A DNA stretch of 64,000 bases from Acanthornis magna (GCA_036785705.1 JAWUZG010000036.1:14007501-14071500); one strand, 5' to 3'. Shown: positions 1 to 52,766, counted from the stretch's first letter. Notes: a model not told the origin generated them from the sequence alone. Translations and numbers: made by a program.

Positions 1-36079
<36,079 letters not shown>

Positions 36080-36389
36080 AGTGGGCCTCTGCTGCTAAAG
36101 GAATCCATGAACCCGTACTGCTGTAGCACACATTTGTTACAAAACCTAGTGGTCAAGAGAACTCAACTACTTGAAAGTGTAAAAATGTTAGAAATGTTTG
36201 TGGAAATGTCCTGTTTCTTATTCACCTGAATGACATTTTCAGTTTTATGTGAAATGCTCCTCTGATGTCTACAAAATGCTTCTAGACCAGACAGCACAAC
36301 CATGCAGGGTTCAGATCTGTGAAGCACTTTGTTTTAAATATTTCATTTATCCAAACAGTGAAACGTTTGGAAATACTTGCCATGTTTTT

Positions 36390-36395
36390 AATAAA
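36390..36395 (+). promoter_or_regulatory. KIF2A: Proximal poly(A) signal, KIF2A
   Basis: AATAAA about 310 bp after the KIF2A stop codon. Use of the site is inferred. Confidence 0.5.
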
Positions 36396-37200
36396 GTAAA
36401 ACTGTGGCCATTAAAAAGTCACAGCACTTCTTCTGACCATGTTCAGTTTTATTACAAAGACCAGCTGTGCAGTTTAAAATTGTGGCGTGCATGCACACAC
36501 CTCACTAGTGGTTTTATGTAACTTCTCTTCCACAGACAGCTGTGCTTACTCTTCCCATTCTGTGCCTTGATGAAGGCTACTTAACCCTAAACATCCTCTT
36601 TCTGAAGCACAGCCTTAAAAAAACTACATTCCTTATTTGTCAATATAAATTACTTTAGTGTGTATACATTCTTGATGTATTTCAAGACTTATTTTTTGGT
36701 GGCTAGTTTCATTTCACAGGATGTGCCATATCATTTTAAGAAGAATTGTTACGAGTGGACAAACAGCTGGACATTCCATTTTCCTTACGAAAATCTGGAA
36801 TTTTATTTGAAAACCATTAAGAATGGTTATATAATTTCAACATTTTGTCTGTAATAATTTTAAAAAACCAAAAAAAAAGAACAAATCAACAAAAACCCAC
36901 AAAAAATATAAATTAGTTGATGTATATTAAAGGGTAATGTTTTAAGTACTGAGGAGAGTTGTATCTTAGGATAATGCAGATGATATGATATGTGGTATGG
37001 TGTGATAATGCTATGTATGGATAAGTTAACTATCAAACTTTGGGGATAAATACGTCCATACTGGCCTTTCACATACTGTTTTAAAAACTTGGCTTTTGAT
37101 GCATGACAAACTTACATGTACATTAACCGTAGTTTGCAGGTAGTTTGAGTAGTTCTGTTGCTTTAAGAAGTAGCTAATACCTATTTTTCCCTTTGTACAG

Positions 37201-37268
37201 TGCCAGCAGCTGAAAAGTGGGGTGAAATTGCATCATTTGACGATTTTGCACAATACCTCTATACCTAG
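37201..37268 (+). CDS. Candidate alternative KIF2A last exon
   Basis: A good acceptor (tatttttccctttgtacag) precedes a frame that, joined to the exon 20 donor at 34196 in its correct phase, reads V then PAAEKWGEIASFDDFAQYLY, T and a stop (TAG 37266-37268). This would replace the usual KVKSF...RAL tail. A second frame through the same stretch is also open, so the coding case is suggestive only. Confidence 0.25.
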
Positions 37269-37721
37269 CGCTAATAGAAATCCCACAAGTACCTGAATTC
37301 TCACAAATGGCGCCATGTGTATTCAGCACTTTTTAGGTGGTGGCACTCAAGTTATTTTTGCAAGTCAGTATCCAAAAAAGATTGACCTTTCATGTAAGAA
37401 CTTCTTGTCAAATGAAGAACTGTAGACCTCTCTAGGAGTTCTCCCTCTTTCCAGGAGTTAGTATCAGCAGACTTTCCCTTGGAAATGTTTAAAAATTACT
37501 TTTGGAATACAAGCCTGTTTGTTTGTGCCAGGCTTGGGGGGGATATAAGGGGAAGGCAATGAAAAGAGAGTTAAATGAGCCAGAACTTCTTGTAGTGTTT
37601 AATGTTTGTATCTCCCATAGAAAGGTAGGCTATGGGAAGCTCTTGTCGCATCATGGTTAAAAAAATCCTCCTGTGTGTAAACATGAAAACTGAAACTATG
37701 TAGATTTTACATAATGTGTTT

Positions 37722-37727
37722 AATAAA
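37722..37727 (+). promoter_or_regulatory. KIF2A: Distal poly(A) signal, KIF2A
   Basis: AATAAA about 1.64 kb after the KIF2A stop, followed by a T/G-containing stretch. It would end the long 3' UTR or the candidate alternative last exon. Confidence 0.5.
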
Positions 37728-37749
37728 TTAAGCTATTAAATGAATTACA

Positions 37750-39490
37750 TCTGAGAATTTTTGTTACGCTTCGGGAAGGATTTCAATTTGTAAGCACATC
37801 ACTCATATTTTTGAAAAGGCCGCTGATTTCAGAATAAGTATTTACTTCTGAAGCCAACTCTTCTGCAGAAGTTATATAGAAAGAAGTTCCCCAGACCACT
37901 GTCCTGACCTTAGTATTACAGCAGATTTTAAAAAACCATCACACCTCTTTCTGAACATTTTTTTAAGATCATTGCCCATCACAGATAAAAGAAAAAAACA
38001 GTGGAATGGAAGGCAGCAGCTTTTGTTAGTAGGTGATACTACAGGTTATCACATAGCATCAGGTCTTCTCTGAAGCTGCTCTACAGAATTCTTACTTTCT
38101 AAAAAGCCTCTGAAGACTGAGGCATCCTACAGGAGTAACAGTGGCTTCCACACTATTCATCCATGCAAGCCTTAGTGCCACAACCAGGCTGTGGCCTACT
38201 GCGGGTTCCAAAAAGGACAGGAAGGACAGAATCAGTTTTCAGCACCTTTTTACAAAGCCCTGCAAATTACATGTATCTTGTCATGTAGCACAGGCAAGCT
38301 GAAACTGTCTACTGCTAGTCTTTGTGCCAGAGCCTTCTCTAAGTCAGAGCTACACTGAAACTGAAGGAGTGACAATCAAGAAAAATTGTTAGAGCTGGTT
38401 GTGGCACTTGAATTCCCACTGCATAATGGACTGAAATTACTTGAACAGGATTCAAATGCTTCAAAAAGCATTTATGAAGTGTGACACAAATCTTCAGCAC
38501 TTGTTCCTTCTGTATTAATCTGAGCATATCCCTTGTGGCTATTTGCCTGACTCATCATTTGGTTCTGCATGAAGTGAAGCAGCAGTAGAATTACAGAATT
38601 ATTTTGTGAAATAAATGTGCAATTCAGTTTTTGAAGCCAATGCTTCAGGATGCCTGTGAATTTGAGTGCCTATTTCTATACATGCTTCTGAATCAATGAC
38701 TTTTAAAGAACTTACAGGAGAAGTCAATGGTACTGCTAGCTGGACCCAGGCTTAGGACATCTTTTCCAACCTTAATGATTCAATGATGTGCATAAATGAC
38801 GTTTTTCTTAGAGGAGGTTTTGCTAATTTGCATGCACTGCTCTAACTCTCATTGAAAGCTATGATCTCTGCTAAAACCCCCCCTTTCCTTGAAGGGTGGA
38901 ATAGTTAGCTTAAAAAATAACTGCTGAATTTACAGCTGACAGAAAACCCAACCCTTCTGTCTGTGTTCATGAGCCCTGGCCCTTTGGTATTTTTTTTTTG
39001 GTTCCTGCAATGGTGGAGAGGGTTAAGGCAAATCTGTAAATCGTATCAAGCCCACAAGATAATTTATTTTGTTTTCTGAGAAACGCTTACTGGGATTTCT
39101 CTAGGAGAAGCAGATTACTAACAGGCTTGAAATGTGGGTAGTTACCAGAGGGATGGGAGAGACAGGCACCTCAAATCAAAAGGAAGTGTTTAAATACACT
39201 TTAAAACAAACACAAACGATTGATACAAAAAAAAAAGGAATTAAAAAACTTTCTTTTTGTTGTCCAGACGCCTTATGGGTTGTACTGTCGAGTATTGTGC
39301 ACGATTATACCTAGGTGAAGTCCCTGATCAGAGAACACAAATTTCAGTTATCATCAATCCATGTTTTGGGTATATTTAGAAAAACACTGTCATGAGGTAG
39401 TCCAGCACCTCACTTCAGCTGTGGAAGAATTTACTTTTAAAATACTGAGCAGCAGCTTCTTGCCTACCATCCATGATAAGACCACGTGTA
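37750..39490. other. KIF2A/DIMT1 intergenic region
   Basis: Tail-to-tail gap between the KIF2A distal poly(A) signal and the DIMT1 poly(A) signal. Apart from a small CR1 remnant I see no gene, RNA gene or strong repeat. Confidence 0.6.
38748..38788 (+). mobile_element. CR1 LINE 3'-end remnant
   Basis: Contains ttttccaaccttaatgattc, the characteristic last bases of avian CR1 elements. It is only about 40 bp and heavily truncated. Confidence 0.5.
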
Positions 39491-39494
39491 ACAT

Positions 39495-39500
39495 TTTATT
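39495..39500 (-). promoter_or_regulatory. DIMT1: DIMT1 poly(A) signal
   Basis: AATAAA on the minus strand (tttatt on plus), about 130 bp downstream of the DIMT1 stop. It predicts a short 3' UTR. Confidence 0.6.
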
Positions 39501-39629
39501 ACAAGTCCAAGCATATACATCATATTCTGTTCTTTGCTTTTATGAGAAGAGCTTGTCCCATGGCACTCACCCTGGCTTAGAAAAAACTTTGGTGAAAAAA
39601 TACAGTGTCTTTCATTCTTCAAGAAGGAT

Positions 39630-44568
<4,939 letters not shown>

Positions 44569-44589
44569 GGCGGCGGCTCCACTTGGATC

Positions 44590-44700
44590 CCTTCGGAGCC
44601 GCTCGGCCCGGCTTGGCTGGGTCCGGCCCCTCTCGGCCCGGTTCGGCTCGGCTCCGTCCGGCTCGGCTCGGCTCGGCTGTGTTCGGCCCCGGTGGGGTCG
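44590..44700. repeat. Degenerate GGCTC/GGCCC tandem repeat upstream of DIMT1
   Basis: Short, imperfect 5-mer units (ggctc, ggccc, ggttc) are tandemly repeated just upstream of the DIMT1 start codon. They probably lie in the 5' UTR or core promoter. Confidence 0.6.
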
Positions 44701-45107
44701 GCCCGGCCCCGCGCCGCACGTGCCGCCCGCTACTACAGCCGGCGAGGAGCCCCGCGTGCGGCCGGAAGGCGGACAGTGCCCCCTGGCGGGCCGGCGGACC
44801 GCCGCGGCGGCAGCAGGAACGGGACGGGTCCCGGCCCGCGCGCGCTCGAACGCCCGGGACAGCGGCTCCGTGCCACCCTTCAGCGGCAGGGACCAGCACG
44901 AGGCCTACGTGCGCGTGGGCGAAAGGGACGACACAAGTCAGCAGGTTCACAAAAGCTTGCAAAGGTTTGTTAGTGAATTACACAGGCTGTAGAAATTGGT
45001 GTGTTGGTACCCTGAGCTACTCTACAAGCATATGGCAGGGTGAAAAGGACTAGAGAAAACAAGAGATGAATGAAAAACGGAGAGAGATAAAGAAAAGAAA
45101 GGGATAG

Positions 45108-45598
45108 GGAAGGAAGGAAGGAAGGAAGGAAGGAAGGAAGGAAGGAAGGAAGGAAGGAAGGAAGGAAGGAAGGAAGGAAGGAAGGAAGGAAGGAAGGAAG
45201 GAAGGAAGGAAGGAAGGAAGGAAGGAAGGAAGGAAGGAAGGAAGGAAGGAAGGAAGGAAGGAAGGAAGGAAGGAAGGGTGCGGAAGGAAGGAAGGAAGGA
45301 AGGAAGGAAGGAAGGAAGGAAGGAAGGAAGGAAGGAAGGAAGGGTGCGGAAGGAAGGAAGGAAGGGTGCGGAAGGAAGGAAGGAAGGAAGGAAGGAAGGA
45401 AGGAAGGAAGGAAGGAAGGAAGGAAGGAAGGGTGCGGAAGGAAGGAAGGAAGGAAGGAAGGAAGGAAGGAAGGAAGGAAGGAAGGAAGGAAGGAAGGAAG
45501 GAAGGAAGGAAGGAAGGAAGGAAGGAAGGGTGCGGAAGGAAGGGTGCGGAAGGAAGGAAGGAAGGAAGGAAGGAAGGAAGGAAGGAAGGAAGGAAGGA
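45108..45598 (+). repeat. GGAA microsatellite with six GGGTGC interruptions
   Basis: About 490 bp of tandem GGAA, pure purine except at six identical gggtgcgg interruptions starting at 45276, 45342, 45364, 45430, 45528 and 45542. Successive spacings are 66, 22, 66, 98 and 14 bp. All are 2 mod 4, because each GGGTGC insertion shifts the tetramer register by two. Open frames through it (Glu-Gly-Arg-Lys or Pro-Ser-Phe-Leu repeats) are artefacts of the repeat. Confidence 0.97.
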
Positions 45599-45993
45599 TG
45601 GATATTGCAGGGCGACACTCATCAATTTCTGTCGATTACCGATGAGGGTAACGGGGCGCTTTAACCCCCAGCCTCTGCACAAAGTGCCTGTCCGCTCATG
45701 GCCCGGAGCCGCAGTGCCGGTGCAGTCATTCCTAGCCGCTGGCACGTCAATAAAACACACATTATCTTTTACATACCTTTTACATTTTTTAATTTACTTT
45801 CTTACTTATTTTTTAGCTTTATGTACTGACACTAATACCACGCATGCCGGCCGCGATGCCCTGCCCCGCGCCGCTGCAGCCGCCCAACACGCCCACAAAG
45901 CCGATGAGGGAAGCGCGGCACAATTCCCCGCCTCCCTCGGTCTGTCCTCAGGCGGGAACGGGAACGGCCCTGCGCGCGCGCGCAGCCGCGGCC

Positions 45994-46001
45994 TGACGTC
46001 A
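45994..46001. promoter_or_regulatory. Palindromic CRE (TGACGTCA), upstream copy
   Basis: A perfect CREB/ATF full site in the IPO11 arm of the CpG island. Confidence 0.65.
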
Positions 46002-46129
46002 GCGGGCAGCGCGCGCCGGGGCGCCCCGCCCCCACCGCCCAAGGCCCCGCCCCCGCCGCTCGAGCCCTCGCCTCCGCCCCGTCTTTGCCGGCGGCGCGGC
46101 GCGGGCTTCGCTCTGGTGTCGCGGAGCAG

Positions 46130-46137
46130 TGACGTCA
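46130..46137. promoter_or_regulatory. Palindromic CRE (TGACGTCA), downstream copy
   Basis: A second perfect CREB/ATF full site, 136 bp after the first and near the inferred IPO11 transcription start. Confidence 0.65.
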
Positions 46138-46667
46138 GGGCGGCGCGCCGGGGAGGCGGTGGTGCCGCCGCGGCATTCGCTGGTCCCGGTTCGTGAGAGG
46201 CCGGGAAGGGACGGGGAGAGGGGGGAAGGTGGCTGCGGCTTCCAGCGAGGCAGCGCTCGGGGCACGGAGCCACGGGGCTGTGTCGCTGCGGGCGGCGTTG
46301 CTCCTACGCATCCGCCTCAGCTGCTGCTCCGCTGGCCGTGCCCCCGTTTGCGCTGCCCGAGTTGGCGCGACTCCGGCGTGGAGTGCCCGCCACGGTGCTG
46401 GCTCCGGGGCGCCGCGCCTGGGGTTAAGCGCGGCCTTCCTTACCTATTACACCAGTAGTGGTAAAGGGCCTACTCGGAGTGGGAAGGAAATAATTGTTAC
46501 CTTATTCCGGGGAACTGTTCCCGCTTGCTCCTTGAAACAGGTTTTAGTCATGATAGAATTAATGGGAAGGCACGGGAGGAACATGAGGCATTATCTGACA
46601 GAACTTGTTTTTTGCGGGAAGGGGTGGGTATTGGCCTTTATTATAGGTAGTTGTTTTCTTCCTGCAG

Positions 46668-46737
46668 GCTGAAGAACAACAGTTTTTTGGCAAAGCAGAG
46701 TCTTCCCTTAATCAGAGGCAGGCTCAGTGCAACAGTG
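46668..46737 (+). other. Candidate IPO11 5' UTR exon
   Basis: A 70-bp block with a good acceptor (ttttcttcctgcag) and a strong donor (gtgagt), just downstream of the CpG island. Joined to the exon at 52767, one frame stays open into the IPO11 ATG, but no upstream in-frame start is proven. It is most likely non-coding leader, or a chance pair of sites. Confidence 0.35.
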
Positions 46738-48539
46738 GTGAGTTATTTCTCCAGTTTGTTATCTTAGAAGACAGCCTTGTGTGTAAAATACAAGAGCAAG
46801 GCCCTAAATGCAATGCTGATGCTGCTTCCCACTTGTGCTTCTATGTGCCTTGCTTCCCGTACGTCTCATATGTGGAATCATGTCTATAACATTTGACATC
46901 TTCTAAATTAGCCCACAGAGCACATCAGCAAAACACTGCCAAATTCAAATTATGTTCGTAGTATACAAGATATACCTGAGTTTTTGCAAATAGCATATTT
47001 CCTGTAGAGATTGGTGTATTGAAACTTCATGGCAACACTGAATTTGTCACTGCTCTCTATTTTTCTTCCCTTGTACTTTCATTATTATGTTCTGATCCAG
47101 GATGTTAACTATCTTGTGTATAAATGATACAATAAAAGTTTTTAACACCCCTGCTTTATGCATGACGTTTTGAAACTGTATCAGGAGTGGGATTTAGCTG
47201 AAACTGTTCCAGAGCATGAGGGCTGACTGAAACTTGCATTTCCATCCCACTGTTGGGCACTAGTTTGTTCTTAAGTGGCCTTTTTGTCAGGTCTTTTTGA
47301 AAATCTGTTAAATGAGGTAAATTTGGAGGAAGCCAAGGAAATGAGATTGACCTTGCAGTATTGGTCATCCTAAAAATGTATCATTAAATTAATTAATCAA
47401 CTTGTGTAAATAAATTTAAATTATTAAGTTAAAAATATTCTTATGTTGTCTCTGGATCTGTTTAGCTCTTTGCTTGTCATCAGTACTGAACCCTGTGACA
47501 GAGTCTTTTCTGAGTTAATCCTTGGAATTGTCTCACTCATTCCTTTACTGCCTGTTTTTTCTGTTGGGAATTTTTGGTCACTTTGGTGGTTTCTGTTTGA
47601 TGGGAAAGGTCATTCTTCTCAGAATTTTTATTAATATATATTAAGATAATGTGATTGACTTGCCATAACATTGTTCTCAGCCTTGCTTGTTGCTGTCCTG
47701 TGCTCCTCTTTGTTCTTTGTTCATGTATCCTTTGTGTCTTCTGCATCCTTTTTTCAGACCTATGTTTTAGTTTCAATGTTATATTTTTGTAAAAATGAAG
47801 TTGTAGAAGTTCTAGTCGTCTATTTCTATCAGTAGCAGTATGGGAAAAAAAATCTCAAACTCTTTCCTGCTCAGACATTTTTATTTTTCTTCTTTACTGT
47901 GACTTAAATTGGGCAAACTGTAGATATCCTTATTCAATTTCATAAAGAAAAATTAATACGTTGGTTTTGGAAAATCTTAGTAATGCTAAATATTAGTAAT
48001 TGTGTTGGTTTTGGTGATTGCTGTAGTTGTTAGTGAGTTTAAGTAGTACCTTCAATAACCAATATTGTATTAGTTCTTTTGGGTTCACTCTGCAGTAGGA
48101 ATACTGGCATGTGGCATGATTGATACAGACACTGCAATGTGGGAAAAGAGGTTGATAGAAAAGTTTGTAGAACGTGGGAGAGACATCAGTGTAACTACCA
48201 ACTTTTCCTGAAGGGGACAGTATCCTTGCTAATGTGTCATGTCATTATGACTGAATGCCAGTGCGTGTTACTCATTTCAGGAGTTCTTGTGGCTTTTTAG
48301 CATGGAAACTTTGTTTTTCCGGTTTTCCTTGAAACAAATGTACTGTAAAAAGACAGTTATAAGTTTCTACTTGAACATTCTGAGCTGCAGGATGTAGCGT
48401 TATAGTTGTTCATTAGTTATGGAATCTGCTGCTAAGAAGCGGAAAGTCCTCTTTGTATGCTCTCTTCAGGGAGTTGGTTTTAAGTGCCTACAAGTCTTCC
48501 CTTGGATTCAACTGTCTTAAACAAGTCCTCAAACTCTCC

Positions 48540-48790
48540 TCATTGTTAATTTGCTTTAGATCACAGACTATCCTAGTAGCTCTGGCCTTTCTCCAGTTTA
48601 TTGTACTGAGGAAAGGGAGAACTGTGAGAACCAAATTGGAAATGGTGTTCTAGAAACAGTCTCAGACACTGAGTAAAGAAGGACAATGACCTCCACAGAG
48701 CCGTTTGTGCTCTTGAAGTAGCCCAGAATATGTTTGCATTATGATCACTGAAAGCACACTGTATTTTGTATAATATGTTTACCACTTTGT
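48540..48790 (-). mobile_element. Decayed CR1 LINE fragment (antisense)
   Basis: The plus strand resembles the reverse complement of the CR1 reverse-transcriptase C-terminal region (ggcctttctccagtttattg, cactgagtaaagaaggacaa, tgacctcc). Strongly mutated; the limits are approximate. Confidence 0.45.
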
Positions 48791-51700
48791 CTCCTCCTGA
48801 TACCATAAAATCTTAACTGAATGCATTTTTGCACCTTCTTACAATGGGAAAGAATTTATTGAATTCTTAACAAAAGAGAAAAAAATACACAGAACTAATT
48901 GTCGGGATATGAGTGAGTTATTATACTGCATTCTCGCAACAAAAGTGAAGTATGGAGATGTTTACTGATTAAATCCTTTGTTTTGTACCCCTTCAGATGT
49001 TTAGCAGTCACTGATTTCTTTTCATAGCTGATGTGATTTTAAAATCAGGATGTATTTTAGTGTGATAGGAAAAGTACCTAGATACTTTTTTGTCTATATC
49101 AAAAGCATTGACTGCTCAGGAAGAGCATGAAACCAGCATTGCTAGTCTTGATCCAAGTCTCTTTAAGTTTTAGAGCGCTTAAGAGACTTGGAATACTCTT
49201 GAAAGTAAAAAGTGATTGCAGATATCTCCTTAGGGAGTTAAAGAATGTAGAACAGAAGTGAGACTTGAGTTTTTACCAGTGAAAGGAGATGAAGGAATCT
49301 CAAAGTGGAAATGGAAGTACAGGACATTGGATGATAGTGATGAGGAACTGGTATCGGTATTTGTGGTCTCTGAAGGTAGTAAGTCATTGTGCTAAGGGGT
49401 GGCATTTGATGTGTTGCTTATCTTCTGTGTGTAACTGCATTTGTTTTCCTTTCCTGCCAGCTGAGACTTGAGAGTCTGGTTAAGTATTGTCATATCTAGT
49501 GGGATCTTGGAGAGCAGCTTTCTCTTTTCTTTTACCAGATGGAATTCTGGCATGGCAATAGAGTTGTGCTTGGATTTGCAGCTGACAGCATTGAGCACTT
49601 CGTAGTGAAAGGGATTTCTTTTCCTTCTTCCCAAAATGTGTGCGTGCAATTTGGTTGTTATAGCAATGAGTGTGAACCATAGAAGAGCAGGAGAAAGCAA
49701 CCAGCATTCCTGAAATTGCTTAGTGTTTATTGTGAAGACACAGTTTAACATTAATAAGTAAAGACAGAAATTATTCCCTTAGTAATCAAACCTGGAAATT
49801 CTGGCTGTTGTGACATAAGTGCAGACTCTGCCTTCCTTCTAAGAATGTGTTGCTTTTAAGGTTGACAGACTGTCCCAAAATTTTTACACATACTTTATGT
49901 CTCTGAAGGTACCAAAAGACAAAAGGTATTTAATACCAACCTCCTCAGTTTCATCTCTAGGACAGTCTTGTAGAAGTAGCTCAATGGTGAGTAAAGCTGT
50001 AGAAGTCCCCAATGAACCATGGAGAAAGTCCTTGTCCCTGGGGTTTAACCAATCTGTGGGGTAGCCTATGTCCCTTTACCTTCCTGTGCAACAGCGAAAT
50101 CTGATATGTGAGAGGTGAAGATTTTCTCTATCCCATAGTAGTAGAGCCAATATTCATAGGCCTTTGCAGTTCTGTGGGGTATAAAAGCATCTGTATATCC
50201 TCTGCGTAAATTAGGAGCTGAAGAGCCCTGATGCATCAGTTTGAAAAAGAAAAAAAGGAAGTCAGTATGAGGGGATCACAACAAACTAAGATTGGAGAGA
50301 TCTAGGTTTGAACTCCTGAAGCACACAGCTGTGTCTGTCTGCAGGAATAAATTTCACATGTGCATCTGTACGTGGCAGTAATTAAAACTGTGTTTTGAGC
50401 AGATCCCACTAAGGTAGGAGCTGGTGCCCTCCATGAGTCAATTGCCTTTACAGGGGGCATGCAGAGAATAAGTTACCTGCAGAAATCCTGTTGGTGAGAA
50501 GGGAAGGACAGACTGTCAGAGTTGAAATTACACGCTAGGGCCCGAGCCTGTAATGGCTTGACATTGTTGGAAGTTGTGTGTTCCTCCCTGCTCCCATAGT
50601 GTCCTCTGGTGTCTGTGGAACAGTGTGCTCAGATTGCTTGACTTTTTGGCTTGTTAGGGTATTTTTCTTGTTTGTGTCCCCGGTATCCCATCCCTGCCTT
50701 TTGCCCTTTGGTGGCAATTATGGCTCGGTCACAATGTATAAGTTTTGTCTAAGTTTACACTGAATTTTGACAAGAGCGTGAAATAAAAGCTGTTTGCTGT
50801 TCTGTCTGCTTTTTTATGCTTACCACATTTACCTGCCTAGCAGTGTGGTGTGACAAAATCGTTAGAAAGCTTGATCCAAACCAGCACCTGTGTTTTTCCC
50901 ACTCCTTCACGCTTTGGATATTTAAGGGGTTCAGGAAGAAGCAGAGGGTTATACTGTGTATTTTAGGGACCATGGCTCTTTGTATTAGCTTATTTGTACC
51001 TAACTTGAACTGTAAATTCAAGTTTTGTACAGTAAAAATTGATTCAAAATAGCTTTTTGAAAATTTCTTTTTATTTCTGTTTTTTAAAAAATATAAATTA
51101 ATTGTACAAGTGAGACTAGTGACCTACTAGAAGAAAAGAGAAATTTTTAGAGGAATTTTTAAATTAGTCTAAAGCAATAGATAGCTTTTTATTTCGATGG
51201 TAGGTTTGTAGTTGACTTTGAAAAATCCCATCCATAATGAGGCATTGTTGCCATTTGTACATTTCTGCCATTTGTATTTGCTACACACTCACTAGATGTT
51301 TTTCCAGTTAACTTTTTGCTATCCAAATCATACAGAATATACAACTTCCTTAAATATTTTACAGTATTTATTAACATTATCTGAAAGTTAACCCATTTTC
51401 AGGGAGATTATTATTTTTTAACTCAGTTTTGCTATTTGGCTTGTGGCAGGCTCATACAGTATTGTGTGAGGACTGTTCACGTGGGATCATAAAGCAAGTG
51501 TGCAAGTTCATGGAAGACTAAATATTGAGGGCTGTTAAATTCCCTGCCTCTTAATAGAAAATCCTTGAACCAGAGTTTTCTGGATGATGGGCGAATATTA
51601 TGTAGAAATGTCCTGACCTGGGTATGTACAGGTCTATTTTGTTTGACAGACAAAGAACATTGGGTTAAATTAATTTTTGTTCTGACCCACTAAGCTTAGT

Positions 51701-52399
51701 TTGATTTTTCTTGAGGTTTTTTTTCAAGCAGCAGTAGCTGCTCTGGTTTTTACATGCAAATACAAGCCTTTTCAAGAATGAGAAACATAAATAAAAAAGA
51801 AGTGAATATTTCAGTTTGATTTTGTTGTTGTTCTTTTCTGTCTTTAGAACTGCCTGCTAATTATTTTGAAATAAGAAACTGAAAAAAAGTCACCAGTTTT
51901 TGTGTTTGCATTTTACTAACTTAAATAAGTATGGCTTCTAATGAGGACTGTTCTAGGTGAAGTATATCAATTTTATAAGCACAAAACAAACTTCTTAGTT
52001 TCTTTTATATATGTGTCTTTTTCTTCTTGTAACATTTCTGAGGTCCTTATGAGTGTAATCTCTGTCATCTAGAGAGCAGTGTTTTGTCTTCATAGAGTAC
52101 AAGGATGTATAAGGATGTATATACATTGGAAATTTGGCAATATGCATTCATAGTTCAGCTGGTTAGCATTTGTGTGCTAAATAAGAAGGAAACCAAATAT
52201 ATTGAGGAAAATTCTGTTTCATTTAGGACTAATTGTGAGACTTCATTCTTTTTTTTGAATTTATGTAAGTTTTGAATTTATATAAATTTTGATGAATTTG
52301 AGTTATAGAATTTAACTATCTGAAATGTGTAATTTTCTCTCTTGAAGGAAAAATAAAATACAAAAATATTAATAATCTGCATGTTTGCCTCTTTCAGAC

Positions 52400-52481
52400 A
52401 GCCCCATGGTTTACTCTACTTACAGCTGAAGTCGTCCCTGGTTGTGGTTTTGCTCTTAGTTGCTGTGCTTTACAAGAGAGG
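52400..52481 (+). other. Candidate small exon upstream of IPO11 coding start
   Basis: A pyrimidine-rich acceptor (gcctctttcag) and donor gtaact bracket 82 bp. It would add a short upstream ATG frame (at 52409) that stops within the block. There is no protein support. Confidence 0.2.
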
Positions 52482-52766
52482 TAACTGTTTTACAATCAAA
52501 ATATTTCCTGCAATGCCTCAAGTCTATTAAATGTGCTTGTAATGATAGACTTAATGCTTGCTCTTTCTGCTGAGAGGTTTCTGACAGCAAATAGTTCTGT
52601 CACTGTACCTCAACACTGCCTGTGAGTGGGTGTCATTCTATCTTTACGCTGTGTAGTCTAATGAAAAATGAGCGTGGGGTGTTTTCAGTATGAATGGAAA
52701 ATACTTGTCTATATTTGCTGTCTTTGTCTCCTTAAGTGTTTTTTTCTCCTTTTTAAATGTTTTCAG

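Larger units (their letters stand above)
36080..37750 (+). other. KIF2A: KIF2A 3' UTR region
   Basis: No long conserved frame follows the KIF2A stop. Two AATAAA signals are present, at 36390-36395 and 37722-37727, so short and long 3' UTR forms are possible. An A-rich run lies at 36860-36912. The limits are inferred from the signals alone. Confidence 0.6.
46738..52766 (+). other. IPO11: IPO11 first intron region
   Basis: AT-rich sequence between the promoter and the first coding exon. It holds a decayed CR1 fragment near 48540-48790 and a possible small exon at 52400-52481. Otherwise I see nothing definite. Confidence 0.6.

Noticed and set aside
45108..45598. CRISPR-like regular repeat with spacers
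   Set aside because: The gggtgcgg units are interruptions in a microsatellite, the 'spacers' are all GGAA, and the genome is vertebrate.
45022..45760. Long open frames (Pro-Ser-Phe-Leu and Glu-Gly-Arg-Lys repeats) on both strands
   Set aside because: They are translations of the GGAA microsatellite, which lacks stops in several frames.
45806..46672. Frames of 88-159 codons in the IPO11 arm of the island
   Set aside because: Stop-poor promoter sequence with low-complexity composition and no homologue recognised.
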